This document shows, piece by piece, positions 56,087-63,585 of a stretch of DNA of 64,000 nt. The DNA is taken from assembly GCF_023155745.1 (NCBI RefSeq), contig NZ_JAKNUS010000010.1, positions 1 to 64,000 on the forward strand, in the 5' to 3' direction. Both the position numbers and the translations under genes were made by a program. The notes beneath the pieces were generated by a model. That model saw only the letters and a list, made by a program, of their open reading frames with translations, did not search any database and was not told the origin of the DNA. This stretch comes from Microbacterium kunmingense (lineage in GTDB: Bacteria > Actinomycetota > Actinomycetes > Actinomycetales > Microbacteriaceae). Within the stretch, counting starts at the first letter, position 1. Each line of letters starts with the position of its first letter.

Positions 56087-57679
56087 GTGACGAAGAACGC
56101 GCCCGCCCCTTCGGGAGCGACCCGGCCCCGCGAGCAGTGGACAGGACAGGTCGGCTTCATCCTCTCGGCCATCGGCTCCGCCGTCGGTCTCGGGAACATC
56201 TGGCGCTTCCCGGGAGTCGCGTACGAGAACGGCGGCGGCGCGTTCCTCATCCCCTATCTGGTGGCGCTTCTCACCGCCGGAATCCCGATCCTCTTCCTCG
56301 ACTACGCCCTGGGGCACCGGTTCCGCGGCGCCGCTCCCACCGCGTTCCGCCGGATCGGCCGATCCCTCGGCCGGTTCACCGAGTCGCTCGGATGGTTCCA
56401 GGTGGCGATCGCGTTCGTCATCGGCCTCTACTACACAGCCGTGATCGCGTGGGCGCTGAGCTACTTCGTCTTCTCGTTCGACCTGCGCTGGGGTGACGAT
56501 CCCGCGACCTTCTTCCAGGCGGACTACCTGCAGGTCGGCGACCCGGGTCTGAGTCTGGAGTTCGTGCCCGGGGTGCTCATTCCGCTTGCGCTGGTGTGGA
56601 TCGCCGCGATCCTCGTCCTCGCCGCGGGCGTGGCCAAGGGTCTGCAGCGGGCGAACGTCATCTTCCTGCCGATCCTCGTCATCGCCTTCCTGGTGCTCGT
56701 CGTCCGCGCCCTCTTCCTCGATGGTGCCGCCGAGGGGCTGAACGCCCTGTTCACCCCGAACTGGGCGGCCCTCGGCGATCCGAACGTGTGGATCGCCGCA
56801 TACAGCCAGATCTTCTTCTCGCTGTCGGTCGCCTTCGGCATCATGATCACCTACGCCTCCTACCGGCGTCGGCGGTCGAACCTCACCTCCCCGGGCCTGG
56901 TCGTGGCTTTCGCCAACTCGTCGTTCGAGATCCTCGCCGGGATCGGCGTCTTCGCCACGCTCGGGTTCTTCGCCTTCCAGCAGGGCATCCAGGTCGCCGA
57001 ACTCGAGGGCTTGACCGGCGTGGGACTGTCGTTCATCACGTTCCCGGCGATCGTGTCGCAGATGCCCGGCGGACCGCTGTTCGGAGCTCTGTTCTTCGGC
57101 TCGCTCACGCTTGCGGGCTTCACCTCTCTCATCTCTGTGCTCCAGGTGGTGTCGGCGGCGTTCCAGGAGAAGTTCCGGCTGACCCCGCGCGTGGCGGCCG
57201 CGATCGTCGGCTCGGTCTCGGCCGTGCTGTCGATCCTGCTGTTCTCGACCACGACCGGGCTCCTCGCCCTCGACGTCACCGACCAGTACGCCAACAACGT
57301 CGGGATCGTCGCCTCGGCGGTGCTGACCACCATCGTGGTCATCTGGGTGCTGCGCGGGGGTCCCGAACTGCGGTACCACCTGAACGCCGTTTCCACCTTC
57401 CAGGTCGGGCGCGTCTGGGTGGTGCTCGTGGGCGTACTGGCGCCGATCGTCCTCGCCTACATGCTCATCCAGCGCATCGTGGTGCTGATCGTCGAGGGGT
57501 ACGGCGGGCTCCCGGAGTGGTACCTGCTGGTGTTCGGCTGGGGCACCATCGCCTTCATCGTCGTCGCCGCCGTGGTGATGTCGGCGCTGAAGTGGCGAGA
57601 CTCGCCGGATGATTTCCGGGCATGGCCGCCGTTCCCGCCGGAAGGTGCGTCCGCGACGCGGAAGGAGGATGCGCGATGA
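56087..57679 (+). CDS. metP: sodium-dependent amino acid transporter, NSS family
   Basis: A 530-residue neurotransmitter:sodium symporter (SNF) with about 12 helices. The first helix carries FILSAIGSAVGLGNIWRFPG, the sodium/substrate-binding motif of the family, followed by NGGGAFLIPY. Later helices include FAYSQIFFSLSVAFGI-like YSQIFFSLSVAFGIMITYASY. The overlapping small subunit gene downstream (MetS type) makes it a likely MetP-like importer of methionine, alanine or similar amino acids. The symbol is by analogy with Corynebacterium MetP-MetS; the substrate is not proven. Confidence 0.88.
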   Translation: MTKNAPAPSGATRPREQWTGQVGFILSAIGSAVGLGNIWRFPGVAYENGGGAFLIPYLVALLTAGIPILFLDYALGHRFRGAAPTAFRRIGRSLGRFTESLGWFQVAIAFVIGLYYTAVIAWALSYFVFSFDLRWGDDPATFFQADYLQVGDPGLSLEFVPGVLIPLALVWIAAILVLAAGVAKGLQRANVIFLPILVIAFLVLVVRALFLDGAAEGLNALFTPNWAALGDPNVWIAAYSQIFFSLSVAFGIMITYASYRRRRSNLTSPGLVVAFANSSFEILAGIGVFATLGFFAFQQGIQVAELEGLTGVGLSFITFPAIVSQMPGGPLFGALFFGSLTLAGFTSLISVLQVVSAAFQEKFRLTPRVAAAIVGSVSAVLSILLFSTTTGLLALDVTDQYANNVGIVASAVLTTIVVIWVLRGGPELRYHLNAVSTFQVGRVWVVLVGVLAPIVLAYMLIQRIVVLIVEGYGGLPEWYLLVFGWGTIAFIVVAAVVMSALKWRDSPDDFRAWPPFPPEGASATRKEDAR

Positions 57680-57843
57680 CCGGTCTCGCCATCACGTTCC
57701 TGATCCTGTCGATCGTGATCGTCTGGGGCGGGCTGCTCGTGAGCATCCTGTTCCTGCGCGCGCGGCCCGAGCCGGCCGACTACCCGCCGGGCGGGACCGA
57801 CGATCACCGCGAGGACGACGCGCTGGCCGAGCGCGACACCTGA
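57676..57843 (+). CDS. metS: MetS-type small subunit of the NSS transporter
   Basis: A 55-residue protein: one membrane helix (residues 4-27, LAITFLILSIVIVWGGLLVSILFL) and a short acidic tail. ATG 57676 overlaps the stop of the transporter (ATGA) with GAAGGAGG upstream. In Corynebacterium the equivalent small protein MetS is needed for methionine/alanine uptake. Its last 40 bases overlap the 3' end of the gene on the opposite strand. Confidence 0.85.
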   Translation: MTGLAITFLILSIVIVWGGLLVSILFLRARPEPADYPPGGTDDHREDDALAERDT

Positions 57844-59084
57844 CGCCGGCCGCGGACACGCTGCGCGGCGCGGACCACGGTGCGCGCGGGCACCCCGACG
57901 GCCAGCGCCCACCAACCGGCCCGTGAGCGGTCGAGGGGGCCGAGCACGGTCTTCCGCTCCCACGCCATCCTCAGGCGACCCCCGCGTCCGGTCGGCAGCG
58001 CGGGCTTGACCAACAGCCCCCGCCGGCGAAGGCCCATCGATCGCTCGACGGCCGCGGTCCAGTCATCCTCCTCGGGGTCGTGAAGGTAGTTCTCCCGCCG
58101 CCAGGATTCGTGAGGGAGCCGGAACCGACCCGCGAGCAGGTCATCCTCCCCGCCGAGGACGCCGCTTCCTTCAAAGACGACGTTGATGAGCGCGGGTGAC
58201 ACGCCGAACGTGTCGAGGGCGAGGACCGGGATGCCGCGGGCGATGGCCTCGATCGCCGCCGTCGAGCTGATGGTGACCAGGCCCGCAGCCCGGTCCAGAG
58301 CGGCCTGCATGGGCTCGGTCGAGAGCACGAGGTTCTCCGGCAGCCGACCGAGCGCGTGCAGGAGTTCGGGATAGGAGTCGCGCTCGAGGTGGGTCTGATG
58401 CTCGCCCGCGGCGGCGCGGAGCTTCACCACGACGCGTCGCTCGGGGTCGACGAGCGCCAGGCGACGGAGGATGCCGGCCACCCGCGCGCGTTCGACCCGT
58501 TCGCGGGGGACGACGGCCTGGGCGGCGAAGACGATGTCGCTCGCGCCGGGCGCGGGACCGCGATGACCCGTCCGCGCGGCAGCCGCCGCGAACGGAAGGC
58601 TGGCCAGGGCGAAGCGGTGACCGATGCCGGTGGCCGCCGCGAGCGCGGCGAAGTCCGCACGCTCACGATGGGAATGCACGACGAAGAGGTCGGCGCCCTG
58701 GCGGTAGAACAGTGCCTTCCGGGTGGCGGGGATCGAGATGCCGGGAAGGCCCGTTACGATCACCGGCCGATCCCGCAGACCCGCGAGCTGCCTGATGAGC
58801 ACCCGGGCCAGCGGACCGCGCGCGCCGACGACCACGACGTCGGGTGGATCGTCGCTGAGGCTCCGGCCCAGTTCGGAGAGCGTGACCCGGGCGACCGCCC
58901 GCTCCGGGAGACCACTTGTCGCCAGGGCCGCGCCCAGCTGCTCATCCGACACCGCCAGGGGTGTCTGAAGGACCCGCATCGCGCGATCCCACGCGGTCGG
59001 AGCGGTTCCCACGAGCGCCGCGGTCCACTTCACGTACGAATCGGTGTCGGCGATGCCGACGATCCGGATGGTCCTCGCCGTCAC
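57804..59084 (-). CDS. DUF6716-type putative glycosyltransferase
   Basis: A 426-residue protein of the DUF6716 type found beside neuB-like genes in actinobacteria. The pattern is like GT-B sugar transferases: an N-terminal Rossmann-like start (IRIVGIADTDSYVKWTAALV), a central VVVKLRAAAGEHQTHLERDSYPELL, and the donor-loop-like LVTISSTAAIEAIARGIPVLALDTFGVSP. The last 50 residues are basic. It lies seven bases after neuB, the last gene of a four-gene operon. It probably handles a CMP-activated nonulosonic acid or its acceptor. Transfer activity has not been shown for this group to my knowledge. Confidence 0.75.
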   Translation of the reverse strand: MTARTIRIVGIADTDSYVKWTAALVGTAPTAWDRAMRVLQTPLAVSDEQLGAALATSGLPERAVARVTLSELGRSLSDDPPDVVVVGARGPLARVLIRQLAGLRDRPVIVTGLPGISIPATRKALFYRQGADLFVVHSHRERADFAALAAATGIGHRFALASLPFAAAAARTGHRGPAPGASDIVFAAQAVVPRERVERARVAGILRRLALVDPERRVVVKLRAAAGEHQTHLERDSYPELLHALGRLPENLVLSTEPMQAALDRAAGLVTISSTAAIEAIARGIPVLALDTFGVSPALINVVFEGSGVLGGEDDLLAGRFRLPHESWRRENYLHDPEEDDWTAAVERSMGLRRRGLLVKPALPTGRGGRLRMAWERKTVLGPLDRSRAGWWALAVGVPARTVVRAAQRVRGRRQVSRSASASSSR

Positions 59085-59091
59085 GGCGCCG

Positions 59092-59964
59092 TCACGTCGT
59101 GACGCGGCGGAGCTTGGCCAGTGGCCCCTGCTCGCTGTCGTAGACGCGCTTGACGCCGTCGCCGAGGGCGGCCTCGATGATCCGGATGTCGCGCACGAGG
59201 TGCTGCAGACCCGCGGGTTCGAGCGAGGCGGCGTGGTCGGAGCCCCACATGGTGCGGTCGAGCGTGATGTGGCGTTCGACCGCGACGGCGCCGAGGGCGA
59301 CCGCGGCGAGGGAGACCTGAAGGCCCCGTTCGTGGCCGGAGTAGCCCACCGGGACCCCCGGGAAGCGATCGCGCAGAGCGGGGATCATCCGCAGGTTGGC
59401 CTCCTCGGGTTCCATCGGGTACGTCGAAGTGGCATGCAGCAGAACGAGGTCGTCCGTGCCGAGGATCTCGACGGCGGAGGTGATCTGCGCCATCGTCGAC
59501 ATCCCCGTTGAGAGGATCACCGGCTTGCCGGTGTCGCGGAGCGCCCCGAGCAGTGCTCGGTCGGTCAGGCACGCCGAGGCGACCTTGTGCGCGGCGACGC
59601 CGAGGTCTTCCAGGAACGCCACGCTCGGCACGTCCCAGGGCGAGGCGAACCACTCCAGCCCCCGCAGGATGGCGTGGTCGGAGATCTCGATGTACTGGTC
59701 TCGGTCGAACTCGACGCGGCGGCGGTAGTCGAGGTAGCTCATGGTGCCCCAGGGCGTTTCGCGCGGGATGTCGCGCATGTGCTCGGGAGTGGAGATCTCG
59801 GGCGTGCGCTTCTGGAACTTCACCGCGTCGACGCCCGCATCCGCGGCGACGTCGATGAGGCGCTTGGCGATCTCGACGTCGCCGTTGTGGTTCAGACCGA
59901 TCTCGCCGATGAGGTAGGCGGGGTGTCCGCCGCCGATGACGCGGGAGCCGATGGTGACGGTCAT
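59092..59964 (-). CDS. neuB: NeuB-like nonulosonic acid synthase without SAF domain
   Basis: A 290-residue member of the NeuB/SpsE family, condensing phosphoenolpyruvate with a six-carbon amino sugar to a nine-carbon sialic-like acid. Key stretches: YLIGEIGLNHNGD, VDAVKFQKRTPE (Lys49), HKVASACLTD (Lys127), LLHATSTYPM, VGYSGHERG (His211) and AVERHITLDRTMWGSDHAASLEP (His232); the two histidines match the metal ligands. The usual C-terminal SAF (antifreeze-like) domain is absent; full-length members have about 340 residues. The start overlaps the neuA stop. Confidence 0.9.
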   Translation of the reverse strand: MTVTIGSRVIGGGHPAYLIGEIGLNHNGDVEIAKRLIDVAADAGVDAVKFQKRTPEISTPEHMRDIPRETPWGTMSYLDYRRRVEFDRDQYIEISDHAILRGLEWFASPWDVPSVAFLEDLGVAAHKVASACLTDRALLGALRDTGKPVILSTGMSTMAQITSAVEILGTDDLVLLHATSTYPMEPEEANLRMIPALRDRFPGVPVGYSGHERGLQVSLAAVALGAVAVERHITLDRTMWGSDHAASLEPAGLQHLVRDIRIIEAALGDGVKRVYDSEQGPLAKLRRVTT

Positions 59965-61160
59965 GGGGTGGTCCTGTTCTCGTGGAGGGAGGGAAGCGGT
60001 CTCGGACCGCGACGTGCGCGGAGCACGCGCTCAGCCAGTTCGCGCACGGCCCCGTCGCCGCCGTGGCGATCCAGGACGACACGTGCGGCGCTCAGGACGA
60101 CCGGGTCGGCGTCGCCGACGGCGACTGGCCAGCCCACGATGTCCATCGCCGCGACGTCGTTGACGTCGTTGCCGAGATAGGCGATCCGCGACAGGGAAAT
60201 GCACGCGGCATCCGCCCACGCCCGAAGCGTCGCGGCCTTGTCGTCGACCCCCTGGAGGACCTCGACGCGGAGCTTCTGCCCCCGGACGCCCACCACCGGA
60301 TTCCGCTCCGTCGAGAGGATCAGGACGGGGATGTCGGCGGCGCGCAGACGTGCGACACCCATGCCGTCGGAGCGGCTCACCCGGACGGCTTCCACTCCGG
60401 TCTCGGTGACGGTGACGGTGTCGTCGGTGTGCACCCCGTCGAAGTCGGTGACGACGGCGTCGACGTCGATCGGCTCGGGAACGTCGATGAGCGGAGCGAG
60501 CGCGCGGGCGACCTCGAGTTCGGCGAACGAGTCGATCTCGATGGCGGTGCGCTCGGGGACCGCGGCGATACCGATGCTGCCGAAGAATCGGTGCCCGAGG
60601 GCGCGGAAGCCGGTGGCGCGGAGCACGTAGAACGCGCCTGTTTCGAGGTAGTGCGGTTCGCGGTCCTGCCGCCGCGGGCGGTGGTCTGCGCGATGGTTGA
60701 TGGCCTCCGCACATCCGCCGGTGCCCTTGCGCCAGAGGAACCCGTACGTCTCGATTGCGGAGAACACGCTGTCTCGTCGACGCTGCTGCACGACCCGTAT
60801 CGCTCCGGCGAGCGCGTCGCTGTCGATGAACGGCGAGGTGGCCTGGAGGAACGCCACGACGCCGACGGCGATCTCGCGCGCCTCGAGGTCGTCCAGAGCG
60901 TGAAGGAGCGCCGATTCCGAGCTCGCGGTGTCGCCCGAGAGGTGGTCGGGACGACGGATGACCTCGGCTCCCCACTCGGCGGCGACCGCGGCGATCTCGT
61001 CGTCGTCAGTGGAGACGCAGACACGGTCGATCAGATCGCACCGTCGCGCCGCCTGGATCGCGCGGCCGATGAGCGGGATGCCGCCGACGCGGCGGAGATT
61101 CTTCCGCGGCACCCCCTTCGAGCCGCCGCGCGCGGGGATGATCGCGACCACCTCGCTCAT
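59961..61160 (-). CDS. neuA: NeuA-like CMP-nonulosonate cytidylyltransferase fused to a HAD phosphatase
   Basis: A 399-residue two-domain protein. Residues 1-225 are a cytidylyltransferase: AIIPARGGSKGVPRKNL at 6-22, ALLHALDDLEAREIAVGVVAFLQATSPF and HYLETGAFYVLRATGF. Residues 235-385 are a KdsC-like HAD phosphatase with VVTDFDGVHTDD (Asp239, Asp241) and the late motif IAYLGNDVNDVAAMDIVG. It can activate the nonulosonic acid as CMP-sugar and, separately, dephosphorylate the 9-phosphate made by the NeuB protein. That suggests the synthase uses a 6-phosphate substrate. It overlaps both neighbours by four bases. Confidence 0.9.
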   Translation of the reverse strand: MSEVVAIIPARGGSKGVPRKNLRRVGGIPLIGRAIQAARRCDLIDRVCVSTDDDEIAAVAAEWGAEVIRRPDHLSGDTASSESALLHALDDLEAREIAVGVVAFLQATSPFIDSDALAGAIRVVQQRRRDSVFSAIETYGFLWRKGTGGCAEAINHRADHRPRRQDREPHYLETGAFYVLRATGFRALGHRFFGSIGIAAVPERTAIEIDSFAELEVARALAPLIDVPEPIDVDAVVTDFDGVHTDDTVTVTETGVEAVRVSRSDGMGVARLRAADIPVLILSTERNPVVGVRGQKLRVEVLQGVDDKAATLRAWADAACISLSRIAYLGNDVNDVAAMDIVGWPVAVGDADPVVLSAARVVLDRHGGDGAVRELAERVLRARRGPRPLPSLHENRTTP

Positions 61161-62086
61161 CGCTCGGCTCCCGTCCGGGTGTGGGCAGTCGGCACCGGCT
61201 CGCCGTTGATGGTCGACCCGCTGCCGGCGAGGACGAGGCGGAGTGTGGTGGAGGTCGTGGAGGGAAGGGTGTGCAGCGCGAGGGGGCGGGTCGAGCCGGC
61301 GAGCACCAGCTCGACCGGGACGGATGCTGCGGCGACCGTGATGCCCGGAAGGCGGCGGACGGCGCCGAGCTGTTCGGCGGTCTCACGCCGATGCGGGAGG
61401 TAGGTCGTCCGCGCGCCGCCGGGGTGACCGGCGACGTCGGCGACCCACGCGAGGTAGGCGTCACGCGTCATCCGTCCATCGATCGGGCGGGCGCTTCCGA
61501 GGATGACGCGGGTGCCCAGGTCGGCGGGCGCGGGGGCGGTCGCACGCGTCCAGGCGAACCGGTGCTGCTCGACGGCGAATCCCCGGGCGGAGAGCGCGAG
61601 CATCCGGTCCTCGCCGAGATCGAATGCCGTGAAGAGGTGCGCAGAGCCGGAGCGGGCGCGGCGCGCGATCGCTTCCGCAGCGAACGGCGCGAGGGTCTTC
61701 GAAAGGCCCTTCTCCGTCACGTGCGGACGCGCGTACGGGCGGCGCTGGAGGAGAGTGTCGGCGAAGGGCACGGCTATCGCGCCGTCATCGAGGAAGGTGA
61801 GGGTGCGCGGGCGCAGGATGGCGGCGGCCAGCCGGAACTGTCCGGAGAATCCGTCGCCGACGAGCCAGTGCGGATGCTGCGCCAGCAGCGTCCACGGGAT
61901 GCCGAGGTAGGGCGCCATCTCGCCGAAACGGGCGCCGCGTGCGAGGAGAAGATCGGCCGTCTCCGACATCTGCGGCGTCAGGCGGCCGGCGACGGGGACG
62001 GTGGTGCGGTGTGCGGCGGCCCACTCGGCAGCGCCGAGGAGTTGCAGGGGCGACTCCACCCATGCCAGCACCGCGTCCCGGTCCAT
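61157..62086 (-). CDS. putative sialyltransferase-like protein (GT52/polysialyltransferase-like)
   Basis: A 309-residue protein, first gene of the nonulosonate operon. The start MDRDAVLAWVESPLQLLGAAEW has the SPLQLLxAxE motif of GT52 and polysialyltransferase-like families. The middle has LTFLDDGAIAVPF, and the C-terminal half has RTTYLPHRRE and LALHTLPSTTSTTL, comparable to the HxxRE and S/T-S/T motifs that bind CMP-sugar in that clan. It probably transfers the activated nonulosonic acid. ATG 62086 has a GGGGAGGCGAC ribosome binding site. The family link is a pattern match only. Confidence 0.72.
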   Translation of the reverse strand: MDRDAVLAWVESPLQLLGAAEWAAAHRTTVPVAGRLTPQMSETADLLLARGARFGEMAPYLGIPWTLLAQHPHWLVGDGFSGQFRLAAAILRPRTLTFLDDGAIAVPFADTLLQRRPYARPHVTEKGLSKTLAPFAAEAIARRARSGSAHLFTAFDLGEDRMLALSARGFAVEQHRFAWTRATAPAPADLGTRVILGSARPIDGRMTRDAYLAWVADVAGHPGGARTTYLPHRRETAEQLGAVRRLPGITVAAASVPVELVLAGSTRPLALHTLPSTTSTTLRLVLAGSGSTINGEPVPTAHTRTGAER

Positions 62087-62228
62087 GTCGCCTCCCCGAG
62101 CGTCCAGCGTCCGGCGGTCGGGTGAACGGCGAGGACCCCGTCGGGAGTCGGCCGGGCGACCGGGGGGTGAACGTCCGGTGCCGATCCCGGGGGTGTGGAT
62201 AACTCGCGGAGGCGGTCGGGGTCGCCGT

Positions 62229-62234
62229 TACCGT
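62229..62234 (+). promoter_or_regulatory. -10 element of the lipoprotein gene
   Basis: TACCGT with seven bases to GTG 62242; no ribosome binding site. Leaderless start. Confidence 0.45.
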
Positions 62235-62241
62235 GGTGAGC

Positions 62242-62799
62242 GTGAGAAGTCGGTTCGGATCAGCGGTGCACCGCGGGCTGCTGTGCGCCGCCGGTGCAGT
62301 GTTCACGGTGGCCCTCGTGGCGGGGTGCACACCCCAGCCCGAGCCGGATGCGTCTCAGCAGCCTTTCGCGACAGAGGAGGAGGCGTTCGCCGCCGCCGAA
62401 GAGACGTATCGCAACTACGTCGATGCCCTCAACGATGTCGATTTGAGCGACCCCGAGACCTTCGAGCCGGTGTACGAGTGGACGACCGGCGACCTGAATG
62501 CGAGCGATCGCGAAGGCCTAAGTCAGTACCACGCGACAGGCGCGCAGGTGAGCGGTGAATCCACGCCAGTCTTGATCGAGCCGGCTGATGTGAATGCATC
62601 TGAGGGACGTGTGGACCTAGCCGTCTGCTTGGACGTGTCGGCTGTCAACGTTCAAAGCACCGATGGATCGTCTCTGGTAGACCCGAACCGCGTGCCTATC
62701 CAAAGCCTCGCGGTGAGCCTTACCTCCGCTTCGGACTCGGAAACCGGGCTCAAGGTGGCATCTATCTCCGGTCGAGATGGTGAACCCACGTGTCGATAG
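62242..62799 (+). CDS. secreted lipoprotein, unknown function
   Basis: A 185-residue lipoprotein. The signal peptide ends in ALVAGC with Cys29. The mature part (EEEAFAAAEETYRNYVDALNDVDLSDPETFEPVYEWTTGDL) looks like a small NTF2/SnoaL-like or extracytoplasmic helical domain common in actinobacterial lipoproteins. GTG 62242 is chosen because the -10 is seven bases upstream; two earlier GTG codons lie too near the -10. From about 62500 on the sequence is visibly AT-richer than most of the window. It overlaps the next gene by ten bases. Confidence 0.8.
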   Translation: MRSRFGSAVHRGLLCAAGAVFTVALVAGCTPQPEPDASQQPFATEEEAFAAAEETYRNYVDALNDVDLSDPETFEPVYEWTTGDLNASDREGLSQYHATGAQVSGESTPVLIEPADVNASEGRVDLAVCLDVSAVNVQSTDGSSLVDPNRVPIQSLAVSLTSASDSETGLKVASISGRDGEPTCR

Positions 62800-63554
62800 T
62801 CCTGTCGACTGCGGTCGCCGCGTCCCTACTCTTCGTCGCAGCCCCGACTATCAGCCAATGCAACGATGTCGGGACCTGGACATCCACATGCGTGGAGAAC
62901 ACGGGAACCGAGGTCAACGTCGGCGCGAGCACGGGCTCGGGCGGGGGCGGGTCGCAGAACACCGGGGGCGCGCGCGGCGGATCCGAGTCCGCCGGCCCGA
63001 CGGCGCCGGCCGAACCCCAGTGCGTCGTCGAGCTGCGTCGCTGCGACATCGATTACCAGGTCGAGGCGCCGCCCGAGGTGACGATCGAGGATCTCGCCTC
63101 ATTCCGGCCCGCGGTGCCGCAGCTGGGCGGCGAACCCGCCGGTTTCGGCGTGGTCGGGATGCCGACGAACGTCTATGCCGCAGCGTCAGCGCAGGAGATC
63201 CCCGGACAGATCCTCGGCTGGGATGTGATGGTCCGGTTCGAGCCCGCGACCTACGTGTTCTCCTACGGAGACGGCACCACCGTGCGATCGCCGTCGGGCG
63301 GATCGTCCTGGTCCGCGCTCGGTCAGCCGCAGTTCACCCCGACCGCGACCAGTCACGTCTATTCCGAGCGCGGGATCTACCCCGTCTCGGTGACCGTGGA
63401 GTACACCGCCGCCGTCACGTTCGGATCGATCTGGCGCGACGTTCCCGGAGTCGTCACGGCGTCGGCCGGCGGATACGCGGTCGACGTCCGCGAGGTCCGA
63501 ACGGCTCTCGTCGATCGCACCTGCGCGGAAGACCCCGCCGGCCCGGGCTGCTGA
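62790..63554 (+). CDS. secreted PKD-like domain protein
   Basis: A 254-residue secreted protein. A short N-terminal signal-like segment (VLSTAVAASLLFVAAP) precedes a Gly/Ser/Thr-rich linker and paired cysteines (CNDVGTWTSTC, CVVELRRC). The core has FEPATYVFSYGDGTTVRSPSGG and SHVYSERGIYPVSVTVEYTAA, the YxxDG and H-x-Y...G-x-Y-x-V-x-V pattern of PKD domains. It is coupled to the lipoprotein by a ten-base overlap. Similar lipoprotein plus PKD pairs recur in Microbacteriaceae. Function unknown; surface adhesion is possible. Confidence 0.8.
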   Translation: MSIVLSTAVAASLLFVAAPTISQCNDVGTWTSTCVENTGTEVNVGASTGSGGGGSQNTGGARGGSESAGPTAPAEPQCVVELRRCDIDYQVEAPPEVTIEDLASFRPAVPQLGGEPAGFGVVGMPTNVYAAASAQEIPGQILGWDVMVRFEPATYVFSYGDGTTVRSPSGGSSWSALGQPQFTPTATSHVYSERGIYPVSVTVEYTAAVTFGSIWRDVPGVVTASAGGYAVDVREVRTALVDRTCAEDPAGPGC

Positions 63555-63585
63555 TCCGATGCGGTGAGCGTGACAGGATGTGCCC

